A DNA stretch of 64,000 bases from Zoroaster sp. YZ-2022 (taxonomy: Eukaryota > Echinodermata > Asteroidea > Forcipulatida > Zoroasteridae). Location of the stretch: NCBI GenBank assembly GCA_029582265.1, contig CM055823.1, positions 1,860,001-1,924,000 of the forward strand. The letters are read 5' to 3'. Below are positions 9,963 through 22,169 of the stretch, piece by piece (the stretch's first letter is position 1; each line of letters begins with the position of its first letter). The position numbers were made by a program, and so were the translations under genes. Under the pieces are notes generated by a model. That model made no database searches. It worked only from the letters and a program-made list of their open reading frames with translations, and had not been told where the DNA came from.

Positions 9963-10985
9963 CTATCTTTGGTTACCCCCAATTGGCACCCCCAAAACAT
10001 ATGAGGGCGCTAGACCAGACTTAACATGGGACAGCTCGCCTCTACACTAACCCCTCCCATCTCGAGTAATATTTTGTTGAGTTTAAAACATTGGATTAAA
10101 AATAACCATTTTGAGGTTTTTGTATGTTTGGAGAGTATTTTGAATTTTTTTGAATATTTTGTGAAATTTATAGAAAATTTAGGAAATATTTTGAAAACTT
10201 GTCTACCGCCTTTCATAGCTCTGGAGCTGAGGAATTGTTTGTGTGTTAAAGGAAACAGAAACTGCCTGCCTGTTATTGATCTTTTGAACTTTTCCATTTT
10301 AGTGAAGATTTTTCTTTGTAATAATGAAATACCACACCATAATATAAGTACAAGGAACAACAGCCGCTTACCGGATCTAGGTCCGACTTGATCATGAGAC
10401 GAAAGTTCCACATTTAATTAGCATGAAACGAAATGAATGAATTTTAGCCAATATTTTCTTGTTAAATGAAGTAAGCTGAAGTTTAAGTTCGTAAGTGCTA
10501 AGTGTCCAAAAGCCTCTACAATTATAGACTTCAATAGACCCATGTACTGATGACGTCACGATTTGTTGACATGTGCGCTTTCTTATGGGATTCAGGTCTG
10601 GACTACAGACTCAAAGCTTGATAGAAAAGCGCACATGTAAACACAGCATGACGTCATCAGTACTTAGGTCCATTGTCGTGAGTTCTCTTTGAACAATTTT
10701 AAAGTGTTTTTACTTGAGCTCTTCACGGTACCGTAACTTCGTTGATTTTACCATATAATGACATGAAATTTGGAAACAATTTGTCACTCTTGCGATATTT
10801 TAACATTTTAACTAAAAAGAGCAATGTAAATTTGATATCTGCTATATTTTTAGAATATCAGCGATACAATGTATGTCGGCGATATTTAATTAAGACAGTT
10901 TTGAATTTGAATTAATTCTTACATCCACGTATCCACTAAACTGGCACGGTGCTCAAGACACCTAATCAGGAGTATATCATTTCTG
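9963..10985. repeat. Dispersed repeat family A, copy 1
   Basis: Begins near CCCCAATTGGCACCCCC and continues through GAGGGCGCTAGACCAGACTT, TTGTTGAGTTTAAAACATT and ATATTTTCTTGTTAAATGAA to CACGTATCCACTAAACTGG. Copies lie at about 22,170-23,630 and 48,665-49,150. No protein is encoded that I recognise. This copy carries the palindromic insertion at about 10,538-10,671. Confidence 0.75.
10538..10671. mobile_element. MITE with CGTCA-rich inverted ends
   Basis: Copy 2 of repeat A reads straight from CTTCAAT to TGTCGTGAG; copy 1 has about 135 extra bases there. The insert starts AGACCCATGTACTGATGACG and ends with the near-complement (TGACGTCATCAGTACTTAGGTCC), with a second inner inverted pair (CATGTGCGCTTTCT / AGAAAAGCGCACATG). 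The paired empty site shows that it is an insertion. Confidence 0.75.
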
Positions 10986-11064
10986 AATCTCATGTACTAA
11001 CAACCAATTATTCTTCATTCACAGATATCCATTTTACTGGGTGGAGACAAGCAGTAGACTAAAC

Positions 11065-11090
11065 CACGGGCCGAACGCGTTCGGCCCGTG
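11065..11090. repeat. Perfect 26-bp palindrome
   Basis: CACGGGCCGAACG is followed directly by its own complement, with no loop. It is GC-rich within AT-rich DNA and could be a protein-binding site or the core of a small foldback element. Confidence 0.8.
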
Positions 11091-11309
11091 ACAATTACTT
11101 TATTAGTTAATTTTGTTCACTGTGTCATTTCTAAACGAGAAAATAGTGAATAGTGTCGTTCCCCCCCCCCCCTCGGTTTCTGTACATCTCTCATGATTCT
11201 TATCTTATTAGCGTGCCCATATCAAAAGAAAAATGATTTAATAACAATTGGATTTTAGAGCGCCAAATTGCCAAAGGAAGTACTTATTATTGGGCCAATA
11301 TCAATCCTT

Positions 11310-11472
11310 AACCTTTGAACCTCTACTCACAGATACCCACTGTACAGTGAAGTGTCTTGCTCAAAGAGACAAAAGTACCACGGTCGCGGCCAAGATTTGA
11401 ACCCACATTCTGACGACTCAGCCATAAGAACACAAGTCTGATGCGCTAAACCGCTCAGCCTTGGCACACCAC
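11310..11472 (-). repeat. tRNA-derived SINE
   Basis: On the minus strand a tRNA-like head reads from GGTGTGCCAAGGCTGAGCGG (A-box region) to GGGTTCAAATC (B-box), resembling a leucine-type tRNA. It is followed by a tail with GAGCAAGACACTTCACTGTA, a motif shared by many deuterostome SINE tails. The acceptor stem does not pair as in a functional tRNA, so I call it a SINE. Confidence 0.65.
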
Positions 11473-11474
11473 AT

Positions 11475-12685
11475 TTTATCAATGATGAAATAACAGGAAT
11501 TTACTGTCGTTTTCCCCGAACTCAATTTTCTACCTTAATGAGTTTTTATGGTTTAACAATTGAAAAAATTCCGTTTCCTATATCTTTTAATTAAAAATGT
11601 ACCTGAAAGACATTTCTTCTTATAATTTATTTGTTCAAGAAGGTTGCCGATTGGCATCTTTCATACATTAACACTGCTCTATTTTAATGGAGGTATACTT
11701 AAATGTGTCAGTCAATACAGGCAGCCGATTACATAAAAAGTTTTATGGATTTTGTCTACAAAAGAAATCTTTGTTAAGTCATTTTAAGAGTAATGTAATT
11801 TCAATATGTATTTGGATTTAAAATAAAAACTGGGGCAAGGAAGTTAAGTATTGTATCTGTACTTATCTGACCGTAATGTGTCTCTGTATAATTATGTGAC
11901 TTGTTTAAATCAAACGGCAAACTTGAATAAAAAACGATTTCCAATCCACGACCTTTTTCGTGCCAAACTGCGATTTGCTTATTTTTTTTAAGAACAAAAT
12001 GTTTCCAATCGCGTTGATGATGTACAATTCCTTTACAAAGAAATAAGAAAAGACGAACTCATATATCCAAACAACTTTCTAACTAATTATTACTTTAGTG
12101 TGGCAGTCACGATACACTGTACATATGTCAACCCTACTGACCCTATACATCGTCCTCGACTGACGTCAACGACCGTGGCCTAGTATGAGAAGGCCAACGG
12201 GGCAGTAAAATATTGTAAACTGTCACTTTCTCTGCATCCAGTTTGATTTAAATTTAGAAAAGCCCAAGTTCCACTGAGGGAAAGAATTGTCCTCTTACGT
12301 TTAAATATCGCCTTCCTGATGTTGCCCTTGCAAAGTCATCCCTTCAGTGGACAAAATAACCCAAGTATTGGCCATAAAGTGTGTACTAATAACACTGAAA
12401 ATGATTGATACTGTTGCCTGAGTTAATGTTAGATTTGTTTCCCCTCTAAAGTGGACCTTGGCATTTTTTTTTCCAGGTTATTAATAGATCACATTCTCAG
12501 GCAACGTATAGTGATCCTATGGGGGATCATAAAGCTTGTAACAACCAGAACAGCTTGGGACAGTGATCGGGTAAGTTGGCAGGAAACCTATAAATTGGGC
12601 GTAACTTCCTCAACAATAAGAACCTAGCTACTACTATAGGTGGTGGCAAAGTGAAGGTAATGTTGGTGATATTGAAAATTCTTTC
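11475..12685. other. Unassigned AT-rich DNA
   Basis: No exon, RNA gene or tandem repeat is recognised in this interval. Confidence 0.4.
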
Positions 12686-15600
12686 CCTTTAAAAGGTGTA
12701 GGTTTGGTTGGATTATTTATTCAGTAATACTAGGTGCGTCAAACACACCGTTTTACCCCACTAGACAAGGCGTAACAAGCATAAGAAAGCAGCTTATTTT
12801 TGATATCATAAAAAAATCTAATCCTTTCTTTACTAGAATGCTAAAGAAAAATTCAAAAATATTTTAAAAATACATGATAAATAGCATTCTGAATTTCCCA
12901 CCTCCGCCCGGCTTGTTTCAAACAACGTTACCAACGCATCTGAACTTCACAATTTACCCGGAAACAGTTGTCGTATCTAGTCGAATGCGGAACTGATTTT
13001 GCAAGGAACTGATTTCTACGTGCGCGTTATCGATAGGCGAGTCGGGGGGTGCAGAAAACATCGATGAAAATCCGTTTAACATATTTTAAAAACAATGCCA
13101 ATTTCGCAAAACGCGGCACCATAAACCAAAAGTACGAATAATAATCAATCCCCACATGAACTTGGAATGAAATCGGACGTCATTTTCCAATAGATAATAC
13201 GAGATATAATCGCACGTTTTTCTTCAGACGGAAGCAATTTTTCACGACCGCCACGGTAACGCGGAGTCACACACACGATGCAGTTGACCGAGCGAGAGAG
13301 ATCTACGATCACTCGTTAAAAGTGTCGGACTTTCTCCCGAAAATCAACATGAAATTGCCAGGATTTCGGAGGAAGATGGTGATTACAATTTCCTGAACAT
13401 TAACATGTTATAAAGTGGAATTTATTTGTAAATACATTATTTCTTTTTGTCTCAATTTATCGCTATTCTAATCAGAAGATTTGAAAGAAATGCCGATTCG
13501 GTGCGTGCATGCTGCATGAACTGTAGCGTTTGCAATACGATTGTAATGCGCATGTGCAGTAGGCTACTTGTGGTGTGAGGATTGCATGCAATACGATCGT
13601 GCAGCGCATGTGCAGTAGGCCACTTTTTTTGGATAAACAATGGGGAAGAAAACAGTGCACAAATCAATGGGGAAACTGCAAATCAATTTTAACTTTTTAC
13701 TTTTTCATGCAATTTGCCCCCAAAAACAACTTTACAGATTATTATATTTGGAGATAAGAGCTATGATAAAGTTAAAATACATGATTTTTATTTTATTTTT
13801 AAGTTTGAAGGATTTTTAAAAAAATATCACTGGCCTCACACAGAAATTTACTAAAAAGACCCCCAAAAATCGGTGAAAATTCATACTTTTTGACTGGATC
13901 ATTCACAGCATTTGCTTTGAAGTGGGACTGGGACAATGGAGATTTGAAATTATTGTCAAGATTTATAAATTATTGTCTTTATTTATAACGTTATGCATAT
14001 ATAATTAGCTTATTGAAAAACAAGGCTTTTGACCCTAAATTACCTGTGAAATTATTATAATTGTTTTTCTTTTACTTTGAGTATATTGGTATCCAAATGT
14101 TTACTCACTGACCAAATTTGAGTACCCTCAAACGAGGTACGATGGATGAATTCTCATCCACAAGTCAGTATTTTCGTTCCCCTAAACAAATAATAAACAC
14201 CACCCACTTATCAGTCAATGATATCTCAAGCTGGACCATAACACACATCCTACAGGGGGTTTCATTCAACAGGAGTCAGTGATGTTGTCGGGAGGGGCAT
14301 CGAAAAATTCTGCCAGTATGGTTTGTGCACAAATTTGGACAGCATGCTCTGTGTACAACATCAATGCATGTTGGATGCATGGGGAATTGAATACACTTCG
14401 AACTCGTCCAGTGATAAGTGGAACCATCTGTTCAGTCACTGGGTTAGTAGTAGATAATTATCTTTTGATCTCTTGCCTACAGTGTAAGTTGTAATGCCCC
14501 CCCCCCCACCCCAGCCTTTCTTTCAAGACATACATGTACTAGAGTGGGTATGTGGCTTGTTTCAAGTATGTAAACAATTGTGCCAGGTTTCTAAGTTTAT
14601 TACAGGGGCTTGTGACAATAGCTTGCACAATGTTGCACAATAAACAGTTGTGGAATAAACCATGTGGCTTGGCTTGCATGCTACAAGGAGGGCCATACAT
14701 GTTCATTCTTGAACATGGCGTCCACCAGTAAACAAATTAATAATTTTTTCAATTAATTATTATTATTTTTTTTTACAAACAAATAAGTTTAAATTAATTC
14801 CATAATACCTAGACATGTAATCAACACAATTAGATAACACAATCGTTGGGTAACTGCCAACGTAACCCTATTCACTTATTAAAACCGTGTGTCTGCTGTT
14901 TCTGTCAGGGTCACGACGTTCACGACCAAAAAGGTCCCTCGTTTGAGGGTTAAAATATGCAAATTTTGAGAATTTACTGTGATTTCGGCTTAAAAAAGGC
15001 CCATTTTGGCACTTTAAGCTTTTTACTGAGCTATATCTTCATAATGTGATGTATCCTCTGGAAAAAACCCACTGATATGACAAATATAGGCAACATACAT
15101 ACAAGAAAAGGTGAATTGAGATGCTTGATAGGTGTAAATAAAATAAATGAGATGGTATAAAAACATTTTTTGTTTATTGTTGCTTTTTTGACATTTGTTG
15201 TCTAGGGAAAACAGCACATTCTGAAATCTTTATCGGACCATAACTTGGTAACACCTTGACCAATTTTTAAAATTAAAAGTGTTCTGTAATCTACTCACCA
15301 AGCCCTTTAAGAAAAATTCCAACATAACTTCCTATAAGCAATTTTAAATTTTTCATTGTCCCCCCTAGACTAATAGTACAACATCTCAAAATATCACAGC
15401 ACAAACAATGAACAAAAACAAATTAAAGACAGAAAACGGAATATCTTGATAGTAGGCAGGTCAAACACTCACAGCACAGCTTACCGTGTGCACGTTCCTC
15501 GTAAATACACTCGGTATGAAAAAATTGCTAACTTTTGACATGTAACATTACGATGTGAAATATCAATAAAATGAAGAAATAAATACCAGTATAGTGATGT

Positions 15601-17325
15601 TGTTTTATCATTCCATCGTGTTTTTCGGGTTGATTGGGTCCAAAAATCTTGTACTAAACACCATTTGAAAAACACCTCCGATCGGAAGCGCCATTTATCG
15701 TTGAGGGACTTCAGCACGGGCGCTTTTGTTCCCCTATGCCCTCAAGAAATGGTAGATTCCGATGCGTTCCTGTAAACGTGGCGATCCAGAATCTAGAAAT
15801 ATAGTCTCGGAAAAGCCCAAGCTTTCATGGGTATATGGTCCGAGAATTTTCAAAATGGCATCCCTGAGTGGCAAACGACGATTTGATAAGGAATTAATCT
15901 TTTTCCCCAAAAATACCTCAAAATATAAAATTTCGGAATAATTATGTTAAAGTAGAGGAGTTGAACTTTCTTTTACTTTATAGTTTGTAAAGAAAATCAA
16001 TTAAGAACGCTACGAAATCAAAGGCCAAACATGGGAATGCGTGATTTTTTTTTCAGTTTCGGAAACCACTGACCACGACGATTTAGTTGGATTTTTTTCA
16101 CGCAGTCAAGCGCGTGTCGGGATGGAGCAGCGGTGAACTAGAGCTTCTGCTCTCAGAATATAGACTTCCATGTTATTTTTTTGTTTTTAAGTGTGCAGTT
16201 ACTTGCAATCTTGTAAAAAATATCCGAGTTCAACACAGAAAATAAGATTAAACGAGGAAAAAATCAGAAAAAATGTACGTTGTTTTTCATACTGCATGGG
16301 GGTCATGCACAATAAACGAAACGACAATGTAAGGAGTCACGTGATATCTTGTAACTACAAACGCAATGCATACGTCACCGTCATTGATTTGTCGGCTGTT
16401 CTATCCTGTAGTGTTACTCCCGTAATTTATATTTTTTATACTGGTTTAGTGGTTATTAAAATTAAATTTAAAAAGGCAACATTTTTCATCATAAAATTAG
16501 CTTTGTTTCCAACATGTATTGTTTAAAATTTAAAAGGAATTTTTCACTTATGGAAAAACGATATTTTCTTTTTCAATTACCTTGACTTATTAAAAATTTT
16601 CAATAAAGGCAGGGGGCAGAGTTTCAGTTTCTTAATTTCTGTAATTTTACACAAACTTGTTGGAAAAAATCGTCCACTTTTTGACTTATCATGGGAAACA
16701 TGAATAAAGTTGCGTTTATGAAGTTGGAGTAAAAATGGAATTTTTTATTTTAAACAGATCACTGGCAAGGCGTTCCAAACTTAGCTTTTAGTACAAACAA
16801 TACTTGTGCCAAATTTCATGCTTGTCAGATGAACCGTTCTCAAGCATTTATGCATATTAATTAGCTGGACTTAGTCATTTTTCACGAAATCCATCTTGTC
16901 CCGTGATGGAACCATAGCATAATGGACCATGTTTAAATTAATGAGCCGTATGTCCAAAACTAAAAAGAAATGTGTCATTTTTTTATTTTTTATTTCCCTG
17001 CCCAAATATTGGTAAAATTTAAAACTTGATTGACCAAATCTGCTAATTGATGTTGAAATATAAAAGTAAAAATGTAAAATATTCAAATTTCCTCTTTTTT
17101 GACCAAAATGGCTAAAACAGCTATTTAAATTTGACCTCATTAATTTGCCATAACTCAAGAACGGTAGGTCCGATTTCAATTTTTTTTTTCTTCAGATTTG
17201 TGTTTCTTTCATCAAGCCCTTCAAGTTAAGATCCATTTGAAATGATTTACGCACAATATTAAAATTTGTGTGACCTGCCTATAATGATAGATCAGGACAA
17301 CTCACAAAGCCTTAAAAATCTGTAT
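12686..17325. mobile_element. Long copy of an unclassified element (family B)
   Basis: Three separate blocks of this interval (about 12,690-12,735, 15,375-15,450 and 17,287-17,325) are found joined together at 23,683-23,835. This is best explained if 12.69-17.33 kb is a long element and the other copy an internal-deletion derivative. Inside I find no recognisable protein; frames at 14,279 and 16,191 have no family resemblance. A 65-bp tandem pair lies near 13,520-13,630. Confidence 0.4.
13520..13630. repeat. Short tandem duplication (~65 bp)
   Basis: Two copies of a unit with TGCAATACGATYGT and GCGCATGTGCAGTAGGCYACTT follow each other. Confidence 0.65.
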
Positions 17326-18262
17326 AATCCTCAATTAACCCTAAATGACGCACCTAAGGTTATATAATCAACTGGACGGTAACTTACAAATGAAATTAGC
17401 AGTTTGGTGTTTCAGTTTGTTTCAGTGAAGGATTCTCTTGTAAAATGCTGAATTTCAATGCATGATCATCAGCGTGGACGTCTTGAGCGCCGTTTTTTGA
17501 GATGCACAGAATTGTGGCCATCAGAAAATTGATGTTGGTATAATGACTCACCCCCAAACTGTTAAAGTTAATGGGGGGCACAGAAAATGTACCCAAGAAG
17601 AAAAACATTTGAAATCATGTTTCATCTTATTTCAGATGGTTGTAAAATTGTTTTTAACCTTGAAAATAAAAATACTGTTTTCGATTTTTAAAATAAAATG
17701 GTATAATTTGGAGAAGCTCTTAAAACTTTTAATGAATATTCTTGAAAGACCAATAAAATGGAAGGTGGTTAAATTTCTTGCAAAAAGTACTTTAAAACTT
17801 TGAAATGTGTAAAATTGCTGTTAACATTTTGTCAAATAAAAGATTTCTTTTCATAACCATGATATTAATGTTTCATTTTCTCAATAATTTTCCACTACCG
17901 TCGAAATAAACACCAACAAATTAAGTAGTCTTCGTTCGGTTCTTCTATAACTTAGGAATGTGTCCAATTTGAGGATCAGTATTTCTTTAAAAAAATCATT
18001 GCAAATACAAAGCATTCATATATTTTGGTTTCCACAGACAACAGCTTGTTGACGGCATAGAACAATAAAATCACAGATGTTCGTGAAAAAAAAATTGAGA
18101 TCATGTAAATCTCTTACTATTTGTATCTACATGTAGTAAAATCAGTGGTTAAACAACTTTTTCCACTTTCACAAGCACTAACTTTCCAGTAAATCATACA
18201 ATTTCACTATGATTTTTATTTTTGTGACAAGTATGACTTAGACAAGTTTATGCAACCATTAA
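17326..18262. other. Unassigned AT-rich DNA
   Basis: No gene or repeat recognised between the family B element and the long-TIR transposon. Confidence 0.4.
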
Positions 18263-18266
18263 TATA

Positions 18267-19002
18267 TGGGTCATTCCGTGTCAAATCAACCAGAGGTCCC
18301 CAGGTCACCCTCTCAGATTTACATGAAACTTTGTTAAACTGTTCCACTATGGCCAAAATGAACACACACAAAAAAGTAGATTCATACTCCATATCGTTTC
18401 CGAGATACGGCCTCTTGAAATTTGCTTAAAAACCCCCCTTTTTGTGATCCGCCCCCCGGCCGAGTCGCGAAAACGTGCCATCACGCTTTTTTTCAACTTT
18501 AAGAGCCCATAATTTGATAACGGTAACAGCTATAGAGCTGCAAATTTGTATTCTAACTTACTTTTGGCCCTAGATTCATAATCTGGCCTTAAATAATAGA
18601 TATCTCATCTACATTTCAAGTTACTTACCCCCAAAGTAGGCACTTTATTCAACCGGGAGTGATTTGGATGATTTTTGGGGTCACCCTGTGACCTCATCAG
18701 GGGTCACATGAATCCCAAATCTCAGATAAATCATCTATAGGTGCATTTCTATTACCAAAATCAAATATGAGCTAAATAAAACATTTATAAAGGAGTAGCA
18801 TTCATCCAAAGTTGGGTCCAGGTGAACAAAAATAAAAAAAGACCCCTTCCGTCATGCGAGTGGTCCCCGCTGTGGACAGTTTTTTTTTTTTTTTTTTTTA
18901 ATTTACAGCAGTTAAACATGTACATCAGATCTACTTATATACCAAATTTCAGCTTTGGTACTCAACTCCTTCATGGTCAGGTTGCATTTTGAAAATTACA
19001 CC
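18267..19002. repeat. Left terminal inverted repeat
   Basis: Starts TGGGTCATTCCGTGTCAAAT and ends near ACCTGACC-complement sequence with TTTTGAAAATTACA. It includes a poly-T run near 18,880-18,899 that is replaced by an A-rich tract in the other arm. Confidence 0.85.
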
Positions 19003-19582
19003 ATTTATCATGATTTTTTTACTTGATTTGGCCTACTTGCACGCATTATAAAGACCTGAACTGCCACATCCATATTTAATTCCATCTCAAAATTACCAAA
19101 TTATCACAAGAGCTATGTAAATTACATTGTAATAAGTTTGTCCTCTTTCTTGGAAGAATTCAAGGTGATTTACAGTTATTAATTTATAAACAATACTCTA
19201 TTGTCCAGGAAATCAGTAGATGGGTAAATATCACTTCAAGAATTTCTTGACACAATTTGCAGTAAAGTTGATTCTCTAAGAGAGTACCACCTTACTGTAT
19301 AACTGGTAATTTCACAAGAACATTTATTTTCGCGCTGCGTAACGATTAGACAGCTAATTTAAAACACGCGAATTTATTACCCGCCCGGTGGGAAAGCCCT
19401 CTGCCCTAATTACTAGTATAGCCATGATCCCATGACCTTGTACCTGCCTGAAACAAAGAGTCGGCAACCCGTTCTAATAAGTATAAGCATACGCGTACTA
19501 TAAGCATACGCTGCATTATAAGCATACGCGTACATTACTAGTACTAGTTAACGTTTGTGATCACTGCACGTGTATATAAGCA

Positions 19583-20850
19583 TTGTGCATAGCGCCGTGC
19601 AACGACGACTTCGGCACTATAATTAGGTCACCTTTTGAAGTGGTAAAATACGTGTCAACCACATCGTGTGCATTGTACTACAAGTCAAATATTTACCGTG
19701 CGCGAAAGCAACAACCCGCGAATGTGTCAGTAGGGTGGCTGAGCGTGAAAAATTACTCGCGCGAAAATTACCAGTTATACAGTATTACAAAATCGCAGTC
19801 TTCATATTTGCGCTCACTGAAGGAAACGCTACCAGAAGATACAGCCATAGTTTTGTTGGACTTCGCTGAGAATTACAGCTTTTTGGTGCAAGATGCTATC
19901 CAGGGGTATTATTGGGACAACAGCCAAGCCATGCTGCACCCATTTGCCATCTACCATATGGAAGGAGGTGAACTGAAATGTGCGAGTGTAGTCGTGATTT
20001 CAGACTGCATGAAACATGAAACCACAACTGTCCATGCTTTCATATCCAGGCTTATTTCCTTTATCAAAGAGCAGCTTCCTAGCAAAAGCAAGCTGATATA
20101 CTTCAGTGATGGGGCAGCCAGCCAGTATAAAAATCACAAGAACTTGTCCAACCTTTGCTACAACTTATCAGACCATGGACTTGCAGCCGAATGGCATTTT
20201 TTTGCAACCAGCCATGGAAAGAGTTCATGCGATGGTTTGGGTGCCACCACAAAGAGGCTGGTAGCAAGAGCCAGTCTGTAGGCTACCGAGGATAAACAGA
20301 TTTTGACCCCACAGCAGATGTTTGCATGGGCTGATAAACACATCACGGGCATCAAGTTCTTTTATGTCAGCAACGATGATGTGAAATGTAATGCAGATAA
20401 GTTCAAGCTAGTTGATCGATTCTCCTCATCAAAGACTATATCAGGTACTCGATCACACCATAGTTTTGTTCCTGTGACTGATAGAAAGGCACAACTTAAA
20501 ATGCGGCGACTCTCTGATGACAAGGTTTTTAGTATTGTTTCCATTGGAGATCATGCAGAAATACATCAAGGTACTGATGCAACAGAGTACCAACCAGGTC
20601 AATACATCGTATGCATATATATGACAATGAATGGTACATTGGCACCATAGTTGAGAGATCAGAGGAACAAAATGATGTCTATGTGAAGTTCATGTGAAGA
20701 GCAAAGAACTCAAATACACTCTCCTGGCCACATGACTCCCGCAATGAGTGTTGGATACCATTTCAAGATAATAATAATAATTTAAATTTTTTTTCTATTG
20801 TGCCGTTTCCATTTAAAAATGATCAAAAGCGCATAACAAAAAAAAAGGTG
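19583..20850 (+). pseudogene. Transposase-like gene, broken by one stop and frameshifts
   Basis: A frame from 19,583 runs to a TAG at 20,279-20,281, then continues in the same frame to 20,650, so a single stop splits it. Recognisable blocks: LLDFAENYSFLVQDAIQGYY (near 19,855), YFSDGAASQYKNHKN (20,099-20,143) and FFATSHGKSSCDGLG (about 20,200). A shift near 20,620 restores EWYIGTIVERSEEQNDVYVK, and a further shift gives SWPHDSRNECWIPF to about 20,760. I know this set of motifs from high-copy uncharacterised invertebrate proteins with an RNase H-like feel; the acidic residues in LLDFAEN and FSDGAA are candidate catalytic positions (inference). Its place between long inverted repeats supports a transposase role. 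The true N-terminus is uncertain. Confidence 0.65.
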
Positions 20851-21078
20851 TGATATGTACCATCAGTGCTCCAGAACTGCAGGGACAAGGGGGCCGTCAG
20901 TATAAATTATCTAAAGCAGACTTCAATAACATTCAAGCCAAACTACCAGTATTTATCAAGTAAACCACTGCAACTAACTAGACAGTATTCTCAAAGCTAG
21001 TTGCTAGAATACATGCATGGTAATTCTGTTAAATGCCATCTATTAAAGTCAATTTTATGTCCCCGAATATGTGCAAAA

Positions 21079-21899
21079 CTGTAATTTTCAAAATGCAACC
21101 TGACCATGAAGGAGTTGAGTACCAAAGCTGAAATTTGGTATATAAGTAGATCTAATGTACATGTTTAACTGCTGTAAATTACAACAACAAAAAAATGTCC
21201 ACAGGGGGACCACTCGCATGACGGAAGGGGTCTTTTTTTATTTTTGTTCACCTGGACCTAGCCCTGATAGGACCTTATCTACAGTACACTTACTAATCGT
21301 AAGTGTACTGTAGATAAGGTCCTATCAGGGCTAACCTGGACCCAACTTTGGATGAATGTTACTCCTTTATAAATGTTTTATTTAGCTCATATTTGATTTT
21401 GGTAATAGAAATGCACCTATAGATGATTTATCTGAGATTTGGGATTCATGTGACCCCTGATGAGGTCACAGGGTGACCCCAAAAATCATCCAAATCACTC
21501 CCGGTTGAATAAAGTGCCTACTTTGGGGGCAAGTAACTTGAAATGTAGATGAGATATCTATTATTTAATGCCAGATTATGAATCTAGGGCCAAAAGTAAG
21601 TTAGAATACAAATTTTCAGCTCTATAGCTGTTACCGTTATCAAATTATGGGGTCTTAAAGTTGAAAAATAGCGCGATGGCGTGTTTTCGCAACTCGGCCG
21701 GGGGGGGCGGAGCACAAAAAGGGGGGTTTTTAAGCAAATTTCAAGAGGCCGTATCTCGGAAACGATATGGAGTATGAATCTACTTTTTTGTGTGTTCATT
21801 TTGGCCATAGTGGAACAGTTTAACAAAGTTTCATGTAAATCTGAGAGGGTCACCTGGGAACTTTTCAGAAATTTGGTTGATTTGACATGGAATGACCCA
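21079..21899. repeat. Right terminal inverted repeat
   Basis: Complement of the left arm, interrupted at 21,259-21,333 by a palindromic MITE. Confidence 0.85.
21259..21333. mobile_element. 75-bp perfect palindromic MITE in the right TIR
   Basis: 35-base arms (starting TAGCCCTGATAGGACCTTAT) are exact complements around the loop TAATC. ACCTGGACC is duplicated on both sides (21,250-21,258 and 21,334-21,342), and the uninterrupted left TIR gives the empty site. A 9-bp duplication is typical of Mutator-like elements. Confidence 0.9.
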
Positions 21900-22169
21900 T
21901 ATACGCCATAGTTTTGTAAGTTTTCCGAGAAATGCTAAAGCCAAAGGTAAGTGCGTCATTTCACGAGTGCGGCGAATTACGTACATGGACGATACTTCAT
22001 GACATGCGTAGGTGAGCTAAACATTCTAGTGCGTGGTAGGCCTAAGTTAGAATAGTATTACTATTAGTAGAAGTAACGCGTTAATTAAAACCTTCGGTGT
22101 GGCCCTGCAATCTGCATATTAGTTGTACCCAACATGGAAATAATTACTTATGAAAATGGTATATTGCCC

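Larger units (their letters stand above)
18267..21899. mobile_element. DNA transposon with ~0.75-kb terminal inverted repeats
   Basis: The left arm (18,267 to about 19,002) is repeated in inverted orientation at about 21,079-21,899. The outer ends read TGGGTCATTCC and its complement, and TATA lies just outside both (18,263-18,266 and 21,900-21,903), a candidate 4-bp target duplication. The arms match closely over several hundred bases, so insertion or arm homogenisation was fairly recent. The right arm is longer because it carries a 75-bp palindromic insert. A transposase-like gene lies between the arms. I cannot assign the superfamily from the ends alone. Confidence 0.85.

Noticed and set aside
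11390..11472. A functional tRNA-Leu gene on the minus strand
   Set aside because: A- and B-box-like sequences are present, but the acceptor stem does not pair and a SINE tail follows.
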